Source of the DNA: an uncultured Candidatus Poseidoniales archaeon
Lineage (GTDB): Archaea; Thermoplasmatota; Poseidoniia; Poseidoniales; Thalassarchaeaceae
Assembly (NCBI GenBank): GCA_902601345.1
Contig: CACKMK010000003.1
Span: forward strand, 87,902 to 132,489
DNA length: 44,588 bases
Reading direction: 5' to 3'
Made by a program: the position numbers and the translations under genes. The notes under the pieces were generated by a model. That model saw nothing but the letters and a program-made list of their open reading frames with translations. It was not told where the DNA came from and did not search any database. The stretch's first letter is position 1. Each line of letters opens with the position of its first letter. Of the stretch, positions 8,264 through 16,089 are shown one piece after another.

Positions 8264-9123
8264 TTCACGAGTTTCTCCAGGGAAGATTCCGATTCGCTAG
8301 ACATTCCATTACCATCATCCAACCTTATGCTAGAGCATATCGAGTCAGTGGCCATCTTCCCATATTTTCTTGTTAGACCAGAACGGCTGACAACCGATAT
8401 GCCAACCCCTCTAATTTCACTGACTATTTTGGCGAAATCGGATTGACGGCACCTGTAAAGAAGTGGGGGATGATACACTCCGGGTTCATCACTCAGAACC
8501 GACCATGTGAAATCGGCCAGAGATTCAACAGAGACCAGTGACATCCACTGACTCCCATCTCCGAACACGGGAATTTTTTCCTCGCAGTATAACATTTCGA
8601 ACCAAGACCCGGGTCCCAGTACCCAAGGTGCCCTGACAATCTTCACTCCACCTCCAGAATGCAGGGTATCCACCCAAGGCCTTTCTCCGATCGAGTAGGC
8701 CTTGGCGTAGCCCACGGGATTCAATATTGAATCCGTGTGCACAAGATCCTCTCCTCTATGTCCATATGAAAGGGATCCATGCATTAGTAACGTAGAGGTG
8801 ATTGTCGACTCTTTGACGACGGAAACCATGGAGGCATTTGCTTTTCTAGTTCTTCTCGCTATCCGGTATCTTCCTGCGGTATTTCCGGAGGATGGCCTAG
8901 CAGTATGAATAATCGAATTAATTCCATCTATCCATTTTTCAAATTGGTTTTCACCGGAAAGAAAATCGCCGTATACTCTGTCAATTTTGTTGCCCTCGAC
9001 GGCTTCTTTGTGAACTAGTGCCCTTATGTTTGAGGGAGATACTTTGATTATCCTCGAGCCGATGAACCCTGAACCACCAGTGACGAGAGTTCTTCCTGGG
9101 ACAGAATCAAAATTAACCCTCAT
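8227..9123 (-). CDS. NAD-dependent epimerase/dehydratase-like extended SDR
   Basis: 298 residues. The Rossmann motif TGGSGFIG is at residues 15-22. Further SDR landmarks follow: INSIIHTARPSS (end of strand 4), LMHGSLSYGH (strand 5) and KIVRAPWVLGPGSWFE. The usual catalytic Tyr-x-x-x-Lys is altered: the segment reads NPVGYAKAYSIGE. The lysine can be aligned with the expected P-Y-G-x-S-K pattern, but the tyrosine position is then Val. It is therefore either an atypical SDR or a reductase acting without the standard tyrosine. It is the only gene of the glycan module on the minus strand and overlaps the methyltransferase tail-to-tail. Confidence 0.75.
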   Translation of the reverse strand: MRVNFDSVPGRTLVTGGSGFIGSRIIKVSPSNIRALVHKEAVEGNKIDRVYGDFLSGENQFEKWIDGINSIIHTARPSSGNTAGRYRIARRTRKANASMVSVVKESTITSTLLMHGSLSYGHRGEDLVHTDSILNPVGYAKAYSIGERPWVDTLHSGGGVKIVRAPWVLGPGSWFEMLYCEEKIPVFGDGSQWMSLVSVESLADFTWSVLSDEPGVYHPPLLYRCRQSDFAKIVSEIRGVGISVVSRSGLTRKYGKMATDSICSSIRLDDGNGMSSESESSLEKLVNYLESMLGFSNT

Positions 9124-9206
9124 TCAAATCACGAATAGGCCGGCAAGTGGGACGATCTTTCGTTGTGTGAACAGGGGTTGCTGTTCTTTAATCAATACCA
9201 ATTAGA

Positions 9207-10553
9207 GTGTCATCTGTAACAATATTGAGATTGTTGGGCATGGCGGTTCGCCATGGTGGACTTCTCGTGACTGTGAATTACAGCCAACCTACTCCTGGTA
9301 TCCTCGGCGGTAGGAGATTGGCTTTCTGGATGTTATTTGTCGGAACGTCCTTGCTGATGATTTATGTCAGGACAATGGTTTCATTCGACGCCAACCCTCT
9401 GTTCATAGCGTATGTTTGGGCAGTTGCTGTAACGATAATACTTCGATACATCTTCTATGCTATTTACAATCCAGATCTATTCGATTATGGTGATTATGAG
9501 CCAAATGTGAGTATAATTGTGCCTGCAAAGAATGAGTCTGCTACGATATACGAAACAGCAAAATCTCTCAACGAAATTGATTATCCTCGGGAGAAAATTA
9601 GTGTGATCATGGTCAACGATGGGAGTGATGATGACACAGGTGAATGGTTGGATAAAATTTCACAAGAGTTTGATTTCCAGGTGATACACCTAGAGGAAAA
9701 TCTGGGAAAAAGGGCCGCAATTACCGAGGCAATGAAAGGCAACCTCTCTGAGATTACAGTACTGGTCGACAGTGATTCAGGCCTAGAAAGTCGGGCCCTA
9801 AAACAAGGATTGAGGGGGTTCTTGTCACCGAATGTTGCAGGAGTTTGTGGGCACACAGACGTAGCGAATACAGAGGACACCTGGCTTTCTAAAATGCAGT
9901 CTCAACAGTATTTCATCGCATTCAAGACTTTCAAGTCCCTAGAAGGTTACTTTAGGAGTGTGATTTGCTGCAGTGGAGCATTCAGCCTATACCGGACCGA
10001 ATGCATAAGGCCCCTCATTGATGAATGGAACACGCAAATTTTTCTCGGTAAGAATCGCACCTTCGGAGATGATCGGGGTTTGACCAACTTGCTTCTCAGG
10101 GATGGCTATGACACAATTTACATCCCAGAAGCCAAGGCTAGAACAATAGTACCGCAGAATCTGAGAAGCTACATCAAACAACAACTAAGATGGAGAAGGT
10201 CTTTCTTGATGGAATCCATATCAGGGCTCAAACACATGTGGAGAAGACCTTTGCCGGCGTCTTTGATGTTTCATCTAGTCCTTGGTTTAACCATACTTTC
10301 TCCTTTTGTTGTCTCATATTTCCTTATACTTGGACCTGTTTTTGAAGGATTCAACCCTATGATATACATTGCCGGGTTAGCCCTTATCATTTTCATGCAT
10401 CAGACATTTTATTGGGCCTTTCAATTGCCTCCTGCGGGTAAAGTCGGATTTTTTTCACTAATGCCAATGCTTCCGATATGGATTTTCTTTACTCTGATTT
10501 TGCTACCTTGGGCTATGTTGACAATCAGAAACGGTGGGTGGGGAACAAGATAA
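9207..10553 (+). CDS. Processive family 2 glycosyltransferase, hyaluronan-synthase-like
   Basis: 448 residues. Two N-terminal membrane segments (about 38-58 and 64-88) precede a GT-A domain with VSIIVPAKNE, VNDGSDDD, the metal-binding VDSDS (187-191), SGAFSLYR (256-263), GDDRGLTN (288-294) and the processivity motif QQLRW (325-329). Three or four C-terminal membrane segments follow and the protein ends IRNGGWGTR. The GDDR, QQxRW and terminal WGTR signatures are those of class I hyaluronan synthases such as HasA, and the NodC/chitin synthase group is close. It should polymerise UDP-sugars and export the chain through the membrane; which sugars cannot be told. The start is GTG 9207 or ATG 9240. 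Neither has a good ribosome site. Confidence 0.82.
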   Translation: MSSVTILRLLGMAVRHGGLLVTVNYSQPTPGILGGRRLAFWMLFVGTSLLMIYVRTMVSFDANPLFIAYVWAVAVTIILRYIFYAIYNPDLFDYGDYEPNVSIIVPAKNESATIYETAKSLNEIDYPREKISVIMVNDGSDDDTGEWLDKISQEFDFQVIHLEENLGKRAAITEAMKGNLSEITVLVDSDSGLESRALKQGLRGFLSPNVAGVCGHTDVANTEDTWLSKMQSQQYFIAFKTFKSLEGYFRSVICCSGAFSLYRTECIRPLIDEWNTQIFLGKNRTFGDDRGLTNLLLRDGYDTIYIPEAKARTIVPQNLRSYIKQQLRWRRSFLMESISGLKHMWRRPLPASLMFHLVLGLTILSPFVVSYFLILGPVFEGFNPMIYIAGLALIIFMHQTFYWAFQLPPAGKVGFFSLMPMLPIWIFFTLILLPWAMLTIRNGGWGTR

Positions 10554-10555
10554 CC

Positions 10556-10610
10556 AGCAGTCTCATCATCTCCTGCTCCAGTCCGTTAGGACTCCTGTCA
10601 CCGACGATGG
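10556..10610 (-). pseudogene. parA fragment (partial duplicate of 13305-13359)
   Basis: 55 bases beginning three bases after the glycosyltransferase stop codon match the interior of the intact parA gene, with 50 of the first 54 positions identical in ungapped alignment. The orientation is the same as parA and the reading frame is preserved: the minus strand reads IVGDRSPNGLEQEMMR against IVGDRSLIGLEQEMMR in ParA. No other part of parA is recognisable on either side, so this is a relic rather than a gene. It marks the right edge of the glycan module and is probably the footprint of a past recombination at the parA locus. Confidence 0.8.
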
Positions 10611-10651
10611 TTCTGGGATTGATTAAGTATCTCAGATTTTCCCGATGCACC

Positions 10652-11893
10652 ATGAAGAGCCACAGAAGGAATTCCTTAGCGATTCTACTAGCCCTATTGA
10701 TGACTGCCTCCGCCCTAGCCGGTTGCTCCGGAACTGATGAAGAATTAGATGACGAGCCCAAGGAATTGGAAGACTGGAGCGTTTTCCTAGTTCAGAGTTC
10801 TTCGGATCTTCCAACCTGCGATAGCACTATCGACGGAAGACTCTACTATGTGTCTTCAGAGTCAGGATTCCACGCATGCTCGAATGGAGCATGGCAGTCT
10901 ATCGATCTAACTGGCCCCAGTGGGCCCCAAGGGCCAGCCGGGACAGACGGAGCAGAGGGTCCAGCAGGTGCTGACGGGGCAGACGGGGAAGCTGGCTCGA
11001 TAGGCCCAGCTGGTCCGCCTGGTGCTGACGGGGCCGACGGGGCCGACGGAGCCGACGGGGCCGACGGGGCCGACGGAGAGGATGGGACCTCTTTCACAAT
11101 TATTGGAACGGTGGAGGAAACCTCTGACCTAGGAGAGATATACATTGGAGAGTCAGGAGATGCGTTCCTGGTTAACTCGACCGTACACATCCATGTGTGG
11201 AGTGGATCCGAATGGATAGATCTGGGGAACATCTCGGGGCCACAGGGCCCGGATGGGGCATCTGGTGTGGAGGGGCCTGTCGGTGCAGACGGTCCTTCCG
11301 GTGCTGATGGACTCTATGCACTGTTCGACAGCACTGCACTACCGATAGGAAGCGCAAACTGCCCCATGAGCGGAAATTCTGTTAGAATAGGGTTGGATGA
11401 TAACGGTGACGGGAATCTCGATCCACTTGAGGTCGACCAGACCTTGTACGTCTGCAATGGAGTAAACGGTGTAGACGGCAATGACGGGTCCGATGGCGCG
11501 GATGGGGCCGACGGCAATGACGGGTCCGATGGCGCGGATGGTTCATTGTCCGTGGTGATGGAGATGGCCGTCACCGTCTCGAGCATGGATTTCTACATTG
11601 ATTCCATTCAACAGGCGGACGTGACCCTGTACAGGGGATTCACCTACACCTTTGACCAATCCGCTTCTAACAATTCCGCACACCCACTCAGACTGTCTGC
11701 CACGAGTGATGGGACTCATGGGGGAGGAACCCAGTATAGTGATGGAGTGACGTACACTGGGACTCAGGGGTCGAACGGCCTGATGACCTTCACGGTCCCG
11801 TTGGATGCACCGGATACTCTGTTCTACTACTGCCAAAACCACGGAAGCATGGGGGGGGAAATAACAATCCAGTCGCTAGGAAGCGTTTCCTGA
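10652..11893 (+). CDS. Collagen-like lipoprotein with C-terminal cupredoxin domain
   Basis: 413 residues. A lipoprotein signal peptide (LLALLMTASALAGCSG, lipobox LAGC) anchors it to the membrane. A short domain with two cysteines follows, then Gly-X-Y collagen-like repeats rich in GAD and GPxGP. A short globular stretch comes next, then a second Gly-X-Y block, a module with the calcium-loop-like DDNGDGNLDPLEV ending YVCNG, and a third NDGSDGADG block. The C terminus is a plastocyanin-like domain with copper ligands His (AHPLRLS), then Cys, His and Met in YYCQNHGSMGG. The ATG at 10652 is chosen because the signal peptide starts there; the frame is open further upstream but runs into the glycosyltransferase gene. 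It could be an extracellular electron carrier for the oxidase encoded at 24-28.6 kb; that is inference. Confidence 0.82.
   Translation: MKSHRRNSLAILLALLMTASALAGCSGTDEELDDEPKELEDWSVFLVQSSSDLPTCDSTIDGRLYYVSSESGFHACSNGAWQSIDLTGPSGPQGPAGTDGAEGPAGADGADGEAGSIGPAGPPGADGADGADGADGADGADGEDGTSFTIIGTVEETSDLGEIYIGESGDAFLVNSTVHIHVWSGSEWIDLGNISGPQGPDGASGVEGPVGADGPSGADGLYALFDSTALPIGSANCPMSGNSVRIGLDDNGDGNLDPLEVDQTLYVCNGVNGVDGNDGSDGADGADGNDGSDGADGSLSVVMEMAVTVSSMDFYIDSIQQADVTLYRGFTYTFDQSASNNSAHPLRLSATSDGTHGGGTQYSDGVTYTGTQGSNGLMTFTVPLDAPDTLFYYCQNHGSMGGEITIQSLGSVS
11474..11541 (+). repeat. Perfect 32-base direct repeat, 36-base period, within collagen-like region
   Basis: Two copies (11474-11505 and 11510-11541) are identical over 32 bases and encode DGNDGSDGADG twice. 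A second repetitive tract at about 11027-11080 consists of near-identical GCCGACGGG 9-mers. Such identity at the DNA level, beyond what the protein repeat requires, suggests recent slippage or unequal exchange, so repeat number probably varies among strains. Confidence 0.85.
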
Positions 11894-12841
11894 TTCGCTT
11901 TTCTGATCGGGAGGGAAGACGAAGACAAGTGCGATTCCGGACCCTACGACCAATGCGCCTCCCAGCCAATCCGCAAGAGAGAGGGTTTCGCCGAAGAGAG
12001 AGAATCCATAGAAGGTTGCGACCAGTACTGTGAGGTAGGAAAAGGCACTAACCCAGGCAGCATTCGCCTTGTGGTAAGCCATCGTGATTCCTAACTGCCC
12101 CCCTCCAGCACCGATGCCGATGCCGATGAGGGCTGCAATCGTGTTTGAGTCAAGCTCGGAGATATATGGTGCAGACTGGATGATGCTTCCAACGACAGAG
12201 AAGGCTGCAAACCAGAATATGACAGTAGCCGGAGAGTCTGTCTTTCTGAGTTCCCTTACGTACATGTACGCCAATGCTGCGAAGAATCCAGAGCCGAGAG
12301 CAAGCAGTGCGTTCGGATCTACAGTGCCTACCTCTGGAGAGACAATTAGAACGATTCCAGCGAATGCAGTCAATACCAGGCTTGCTACCGATGCGGAAAC
12401 CCTCTCAGCCAGTATCCTCCCAGAAAGAAGGGCAACGAATAGGGGACCAGTATACTGGAGAGTCACGGCTTGACCAATTGGAATCCTTCCAAGTGCGGTG
12501 AAGTACAGAATCATGGCAATTAACCCTACTACGCACCTTAACAACATGGTTCTGTAATCGTTTACCTTCAGACTAATCCCTCTAGAGGCAGCGAATGCTG
12601 CAACAGCGAATGCGATAACTGCTGACCTGACCATGATAATCATCCAAACATCAGTGTGATCGCTAGTCCATTTCACCATTGCATTCATGGTTCCAAAGCA
12701 GAAGCTTCCGAATATCATCCAGATTACCGCTGCCCTAGGAGAATCTGGCATCTTTTCCTCGGTTACGAAAGAAGATAAGTCGGGTCCTTCTGTTTTGGAA
12801 TATATTTCATCCAGTCCTCTGCCCAGACCACCTTTTGCCAT
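11876..12841 (-). CDS. DMT/EamA-family permease with ParB-like N-terminal peptide
   Basis: 321 residues. The first 16 residues, MAKGGLGRGLDEIYSK, precede a 10-helix drug/metabolite transporter with two EamA repeats (about 37-165 and 180-310), including RIPIGQAVTLQYTGPLFVAL and the second-half GETLSLADWLGGALVV. The N-terminal peptide is almost identical in pattern to the start of ParB/Spo0J proteins (K-G-L-G-R/K-G-L/I), the segment that stimulates the ATPase of ParA/Soj. The gene follows parA with only three bases between stop and start, so a functional link with ParA is likely. The transported substrate is unknown, and it may be more a membrane receptor for ParA than a transporter. The 3' end overlaps the end of the collagen-like gene by 18 bases. 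Confidence 0.85.
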   Translation of the reverse strand: MAKGGLGRGLDEIYSKTEGPDLSSFVTEEKMPDSPRAAVIWMIFGSFCFGTMNAMVKWTSDHTDVWMIIMVRSAVIAFAVAAFAASRGISLKVNDYRTMLLRCVVGLIAMILYFTALGRIPIGQAVTLQYTGPLFVALLSGRILAERVSASVASLVLTAFAGIVLIVSPEVGTVDPNALLALGSGFFAALAYMYVRELRKTDSPATVIFWFAAFSVVGSIIQSAPYISELDSNTIAALIGIGIGAGGGQLGITMAYHKANAAWVSAFSYLTVLVATFYGFSLFGETLSLADWLGGALVVGSGIALVFVFPPDQKSESGNAS

Positions 12842-12844
12842 TAA

Positions 12845-13795
12845 TCACAGACTCCATCGGTGTTGAAGTTCGGTTGCTATGTCCTGGTAATCCTTACCAC
12901 CGGGGCTGGAAGGATCGTGTAAATGGATAGGGATTCCATGACTTGGTGCCTCGGCAAGCCTAACGTTCCTCCTGATTGCTGGTTTGACGACTAAGTCCGG
13001 GAAGTTTTCCAAGACCTCTCCTGCAACCTGCTTGTTCAGAAGTGTCTGGGAGTGCATGGTCAATAGCACCCCATCCACTCCCAACCTTTCGTTGAGGAGG
13101 CTCCTTACTTCTCTGATGGTCCCGGACAGCAAGGCTAGTCCCTCCAGAGCGAAGTATTCTGTCTGAACAGGCACTAGAACACCATCTGAGGCCACCAACG
13201 CGTTGATTGTCACCAGGCCCAGTGAAGGAGGGGTGTCGATTAGCACTAGATCATAGTGAGCTAGCAGTGGTTGAAGTGCCTCCTTCATTCTTTTCTCTCT
13301 TCCAAGCTGTCTCATCATCTCCTGCTCCAGTCCGATAAGACTCCTGTCCCCGACGATGATGTGCAGGTTCTCCACTGCAGTTGCATGCCTGGAGTCAACT
13401 GCCGTCTCGGGACTGAGAATCAGGTCTCTCGTGGTGTTCTTGACCTTGCTCTTATCCACACCGAGGCCTGTAGCGCAGTTCCCCTGTGAGTCGGAATCAA
13501 TGACCAGGACTCTAAAACCCCTTAGAGCAATTTGAGCTGCGATATTGATTACTGTGGTGGTTTTACCCACCCCTCCCTTCTGATTGATCACGGTCACTAC
13601 TCTGGCCCTCCCTTGTGGAGTAGGTAGGGATGGGGGGAGTTCCATTGCGCTTCTTGACCTCGAAAAACTGACCTCCTCAATTGAATCAAGAGGTTGAGAT
13701 AGCGTTTCGTCCTCTTCCTCCAAGAATTCGACATCGATAATCAGAGGAGCCTCCCCAACTTCAGGAAGGCTTTGGTCACTATTCTTCGAACCCAT
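12845..13795 (-). CDS. parA: ParA/Soj-type chromosome partition ATPase
   Basis: 316 residues. The deviant Walker A is KGGVGKTT at residues 73-80 inside VVTVINQKGGVGKTTTVINIA. Walker A' is VLVIDSDSQGN and Walker B is LVLIDTPPSLG. The C-terminal AIRRNVRLAEAPSHGIPIHLHDP is diagnostic of chromosomal ParA/Soj proteins rather than MinD. About 62 acidic residues precede the core, an unusual extension (FLEEEDETL). ParA dimers bind DNA non-specifically when ATP-bound and are released by ParB-stimulated hydrolysis. No parB gene is seen here. The next gene, three bases on, is the permease with the ParB-like tag, and upstream is a SAP-domain membrane protein. Confidence 0.93.
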   Translation of the reverse strand: MGSKNSDQSLPEVGEAPLIIDVEFLEEEDETLSQPLDSIEEVSFSRSRSAMELPPSLPTPQGRARVVTVINQKGGVGKTTTVINIAAQIALRGFRVLVIDSDSQGNCATGLGVDKSKVKNTTRDLILSPETAVDSRHATAVENLHIIVGDRSLIGLEQEMMRQLGREKRMKEALQPLLAHYDLVLIDTPPSLGLVTINALVASDGVLVPVQTEYFALEGLALLSGTIREVRSLLNERLGVDGVLLTMHSQTLLNKQVAGEVLENFPDLVVKPAIRRNVRLAEAPSHGIPIHLHDPSSPGGKDYQDIATELQHRWSL

Positions 13796-13865
13796 CTAGA
13801 GCAGCGGTAGTCAATGATGTGTTGAATATGACGCTTGTCAGTAGGCCTGTAAGGGTGTTTTTTTA

Positions 13866-15959
13866 TCACTCGCTTGGACTGTCGATGAGCCACCATATGA
13901 CCATCTCTCCGGTCTCAGAATCCATGGCCAAATCAACTGACTTTTCTCGTCCATCTTCTTCCCATTCCCTAACTGCGGTCATGGTTACCTTTCCATCTCC
14001 CAAGTCGCCAGGTAGGAGGCTCAGAATCTCATTATCCTCTGTGACAGATAGTCTGTAACCAACCTGTGCTTGAAGATTCCAGGATTCCCCGGACTGAACG
14101 TATGGAGACAGGTCGGGATATCTCTCAGAGTCTAGAATCCTCGATTCCAGCAAAGAGAGGGTCTGAGTACTGGGTATAGAATCTCTATTCCAAGTAACTT
14201 CGCCCCTAGCATTTGCTCCCGTTGATAAAATCTCGCAGTCCTCAGATGATCTCTGAATTACTAGCCAACCGGAGTCATCATCTTCGTCAACCCAAGACAT
14301 GTTCCACTGTGGTTCTGAAGTAGGCCTGGACCAGGATGCTCTCCACATGTATCCTCCGGATTCTAGCGCTAGGGTTGCCTGGGAATCCGGATATCTCGAT
14401 TTGAGGCAAGATACAGCCTCTTCCATATCGAACTGTCTGATTTCTGTATCATCCCACATGGAGTCTACCCAGTTCCTCTTAGTTGAGGTACCAGGCCTAT
14501 CCTCTCCATCATTGGGACTCCCGAGATAGTTCCTCTCCCAATCGACTTCACTACTTCCAGTGGATAAAGAAATACTCGAATAGGTCATGCTGATACTGAG
14601 AGTTCCTTCGGGCAGGAGTTCATCAGAAAGAGTGCTAACTAGGAAGTCACAGTCATTTGTCTGGAGGTTCTTATCCAGCCTTATGTCTGCAACCTGCTTA
14701 ACGGGCCAGGGGCTCCCATCCTGCAAGTGTAATAGAATTGTAGCATGCCCATAACACCTCCCTATTTCCTCGTGATCGAGATAAACCGGGTATACCAGAC
14801 CATGAGTATCGTCTCTGAACTCCTTCTTTACCTCCCATTTCCAATCGGAATTCCAACCTAGATCCGGATCGGAAGATCTAGCTCCCTCCTTGATTACCGC
14901 TTCTCCAAAAAATTCGTGTAGCTCGATGGGGGTCAGCGGGAAGGAAAGGGTGGGCAAGAGTGCGCCTAATCCACCTAGTCCTTCCGAGTCGTAAGTCAGA
15001 GTCCTGGCATTCGTTGTTACCGAGTCCACATCACTGAACGAGATGGAGGTATCAGTCCTCTTTACCTCAGTCTTCTCCAACTCTACCCAGCTGGTTGAAT
15101 CCATACTCAGATCGTTTCCAGACATAACCCATCGGATATTCCCACAGTCTGTTTTAGCGTCGTCCCTCCATGTCCTTCCCTCGAAGTCAACGTCCAAGTC
15201 GAGGCTTATTCCCTTCTCGGCCGCCAAGAAGCCTGTTCTTCCCAGGCTATCAGTAGTTTCTACTGCTCCCGAGTTGGGTCCTTCGGTTACTGAGACTGAG
15301 CCAGTTCCATCCAAATCCATCGATACCTCGCCACAGGCTGGTTCCAGAATCCCTCCCGTAGAGTCCCTGACAACAGAGAGCATCTCCTCTCCATCTATGC
15401 TTATGCTGGAGTCAATTACCTGGAAAGCCATCCTATCACCATACCTCAGCTTAGCTACTTCGAAACCAGAGCTGCGTTGAAGGAAAACTGTGGTTGCAGC
15501 CCCGACGAGTATGACCACAACTATCACCGCTGCTAGAGCCTTCCATCTGTCTCCCAACGAAGAGATTGAAGGCATCGAGATGACCAATGAAGGTTGATCG
15601 TCCTCGGCAACTACTAACGGAACTTCATCCTCTTGGGCCTCACTAGATTCTTCTGGTAATACCTCTGCCTCGACTACCTCGGCCTCTACGACATTCTCGA
15701 TTTGTGAAATGACCTGTTCTACCTTTTCTCTTGTAATATCGGGTTCGTCATCCATGACGAGAGCGTCGCCTTCGTCCCAATCATCTTCCTGAGATGTGTC
15801 AACAGCCGCCTCAACAACTCCTGCATCCTCAAGGATTCTATCTACTAATTCCGATTTCTTCCCAGAGACAAGGATTCCCCGCTTCTTGCAGATTTCCCTA
15901 AGCTTCGCAACTGTGTTCGAGGTTAGCGACTCTCTGTCAATCGAATCGTCTTCGGACAT
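13866..15959 (-). CDS. SAP-domain single-pass membrane protein
   Basis: 697 residues. A SAP motif (about 10-46, TVAKLREICKKRGILVSGKKSELVDRIL) is followed by an acidic linker. One membrane helix lies at about 141-161 (ALAAVIVVVILVGAATTVFL). A large exterior domain of about 530 residues then extends to the C terminus, with many Trp and Ser, several Cys, and no recognised family. SAP motifs usually bind DNA. Here the motif would lie on the cytoplasmic side and the big domain outside, so the protein could tether DNA to the envelope. It lies 70 bases upstream of parA on the same strand and may be co-transcribed with it. The function of the exterior domain is unknown. Confidence 0.78.
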   Translation of the reverse strand: MSEDDSIDRESLTSNTVAKLREICKKRGILVSGKKSELVDRILEDAGVVEAAVDTSQEDDWDEGDALVMDDEPDITREKVEQVISQIENVVEAEVVEAEVLPEESSEAQEDEVPLVVAEDDQPSLVISMPSISSLGDRWKALAAVIVVVILVGAATTVFLQRSSGFEVAKLRYGDRMAFQVIDSSISIDGEEMLSVVRDSTGGILEPACGEVSMDLDGTGSVSVTEGPNSGAVETTDSLGRTGFLAAEKGISLDLDVDFEGRTWRDDAKTDCGNIRWVMSGNDLSMDSTSWVELEKTEVKRTDTSISFSDVDSVTTNARTLTYDSEGLGGLGALLPTLSFPLTPIELHEFFGEAVIKEGARSSDPDLGWNSDWKWEVKKEFRDDTHGLVYPVYLDHEEIGRCYGHATILLHLQDGSPWPVKQVADIRLDKNLQTNDCDFLVSTLSDELLPEGTLSISMTYSSISLSTGSSEVDWERNYLGSPNDGEDRPGTSTKRNWVDSMWDDTEIRQFDMEEAVSCLKSRYPDSQATLALESGGYMWRASWSRPTSEPQWNMSWVDEDDDSGWLVIQRSSEDCEILSTGANARGEVTWNRDSIPSTQTLSLLESRILDSERYPDLSPYVQSGESWNLQAQVGYRLSVTEDNEILSLLPGDLGDGKVTMTAVREWEEDGREKSVDLAMDSETGEMVIWWLIDSPSE

Positions 15960-16089
15960 GCTCTGTGACTCAGTCCCACCCTGAGGCTTTCAATCTCTCC
16001 GACTTCGTGAGTCTCACAATGCATACTCACAATAGAGTCGCGAATTCCCGAAGGAAGGGTTGAAGACGGTCTCTTGGGCGGCGCAGAGC

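Noticed and set aside
10478..10651. Upstream extension of the collagen-like lipoprotein frame
   Set aside because: It runs in the wrong frame through the glycosyltransferase gene and the parA relic. The lipoprotein signal peptide begins at 10652.
10846..11232. Minus-strand SAPSAP-rich open frame opposite the collagen-like region
   Set aside because: Pure mirror of Gly-Ala-Asp repeats; no start context or independent coding signal.
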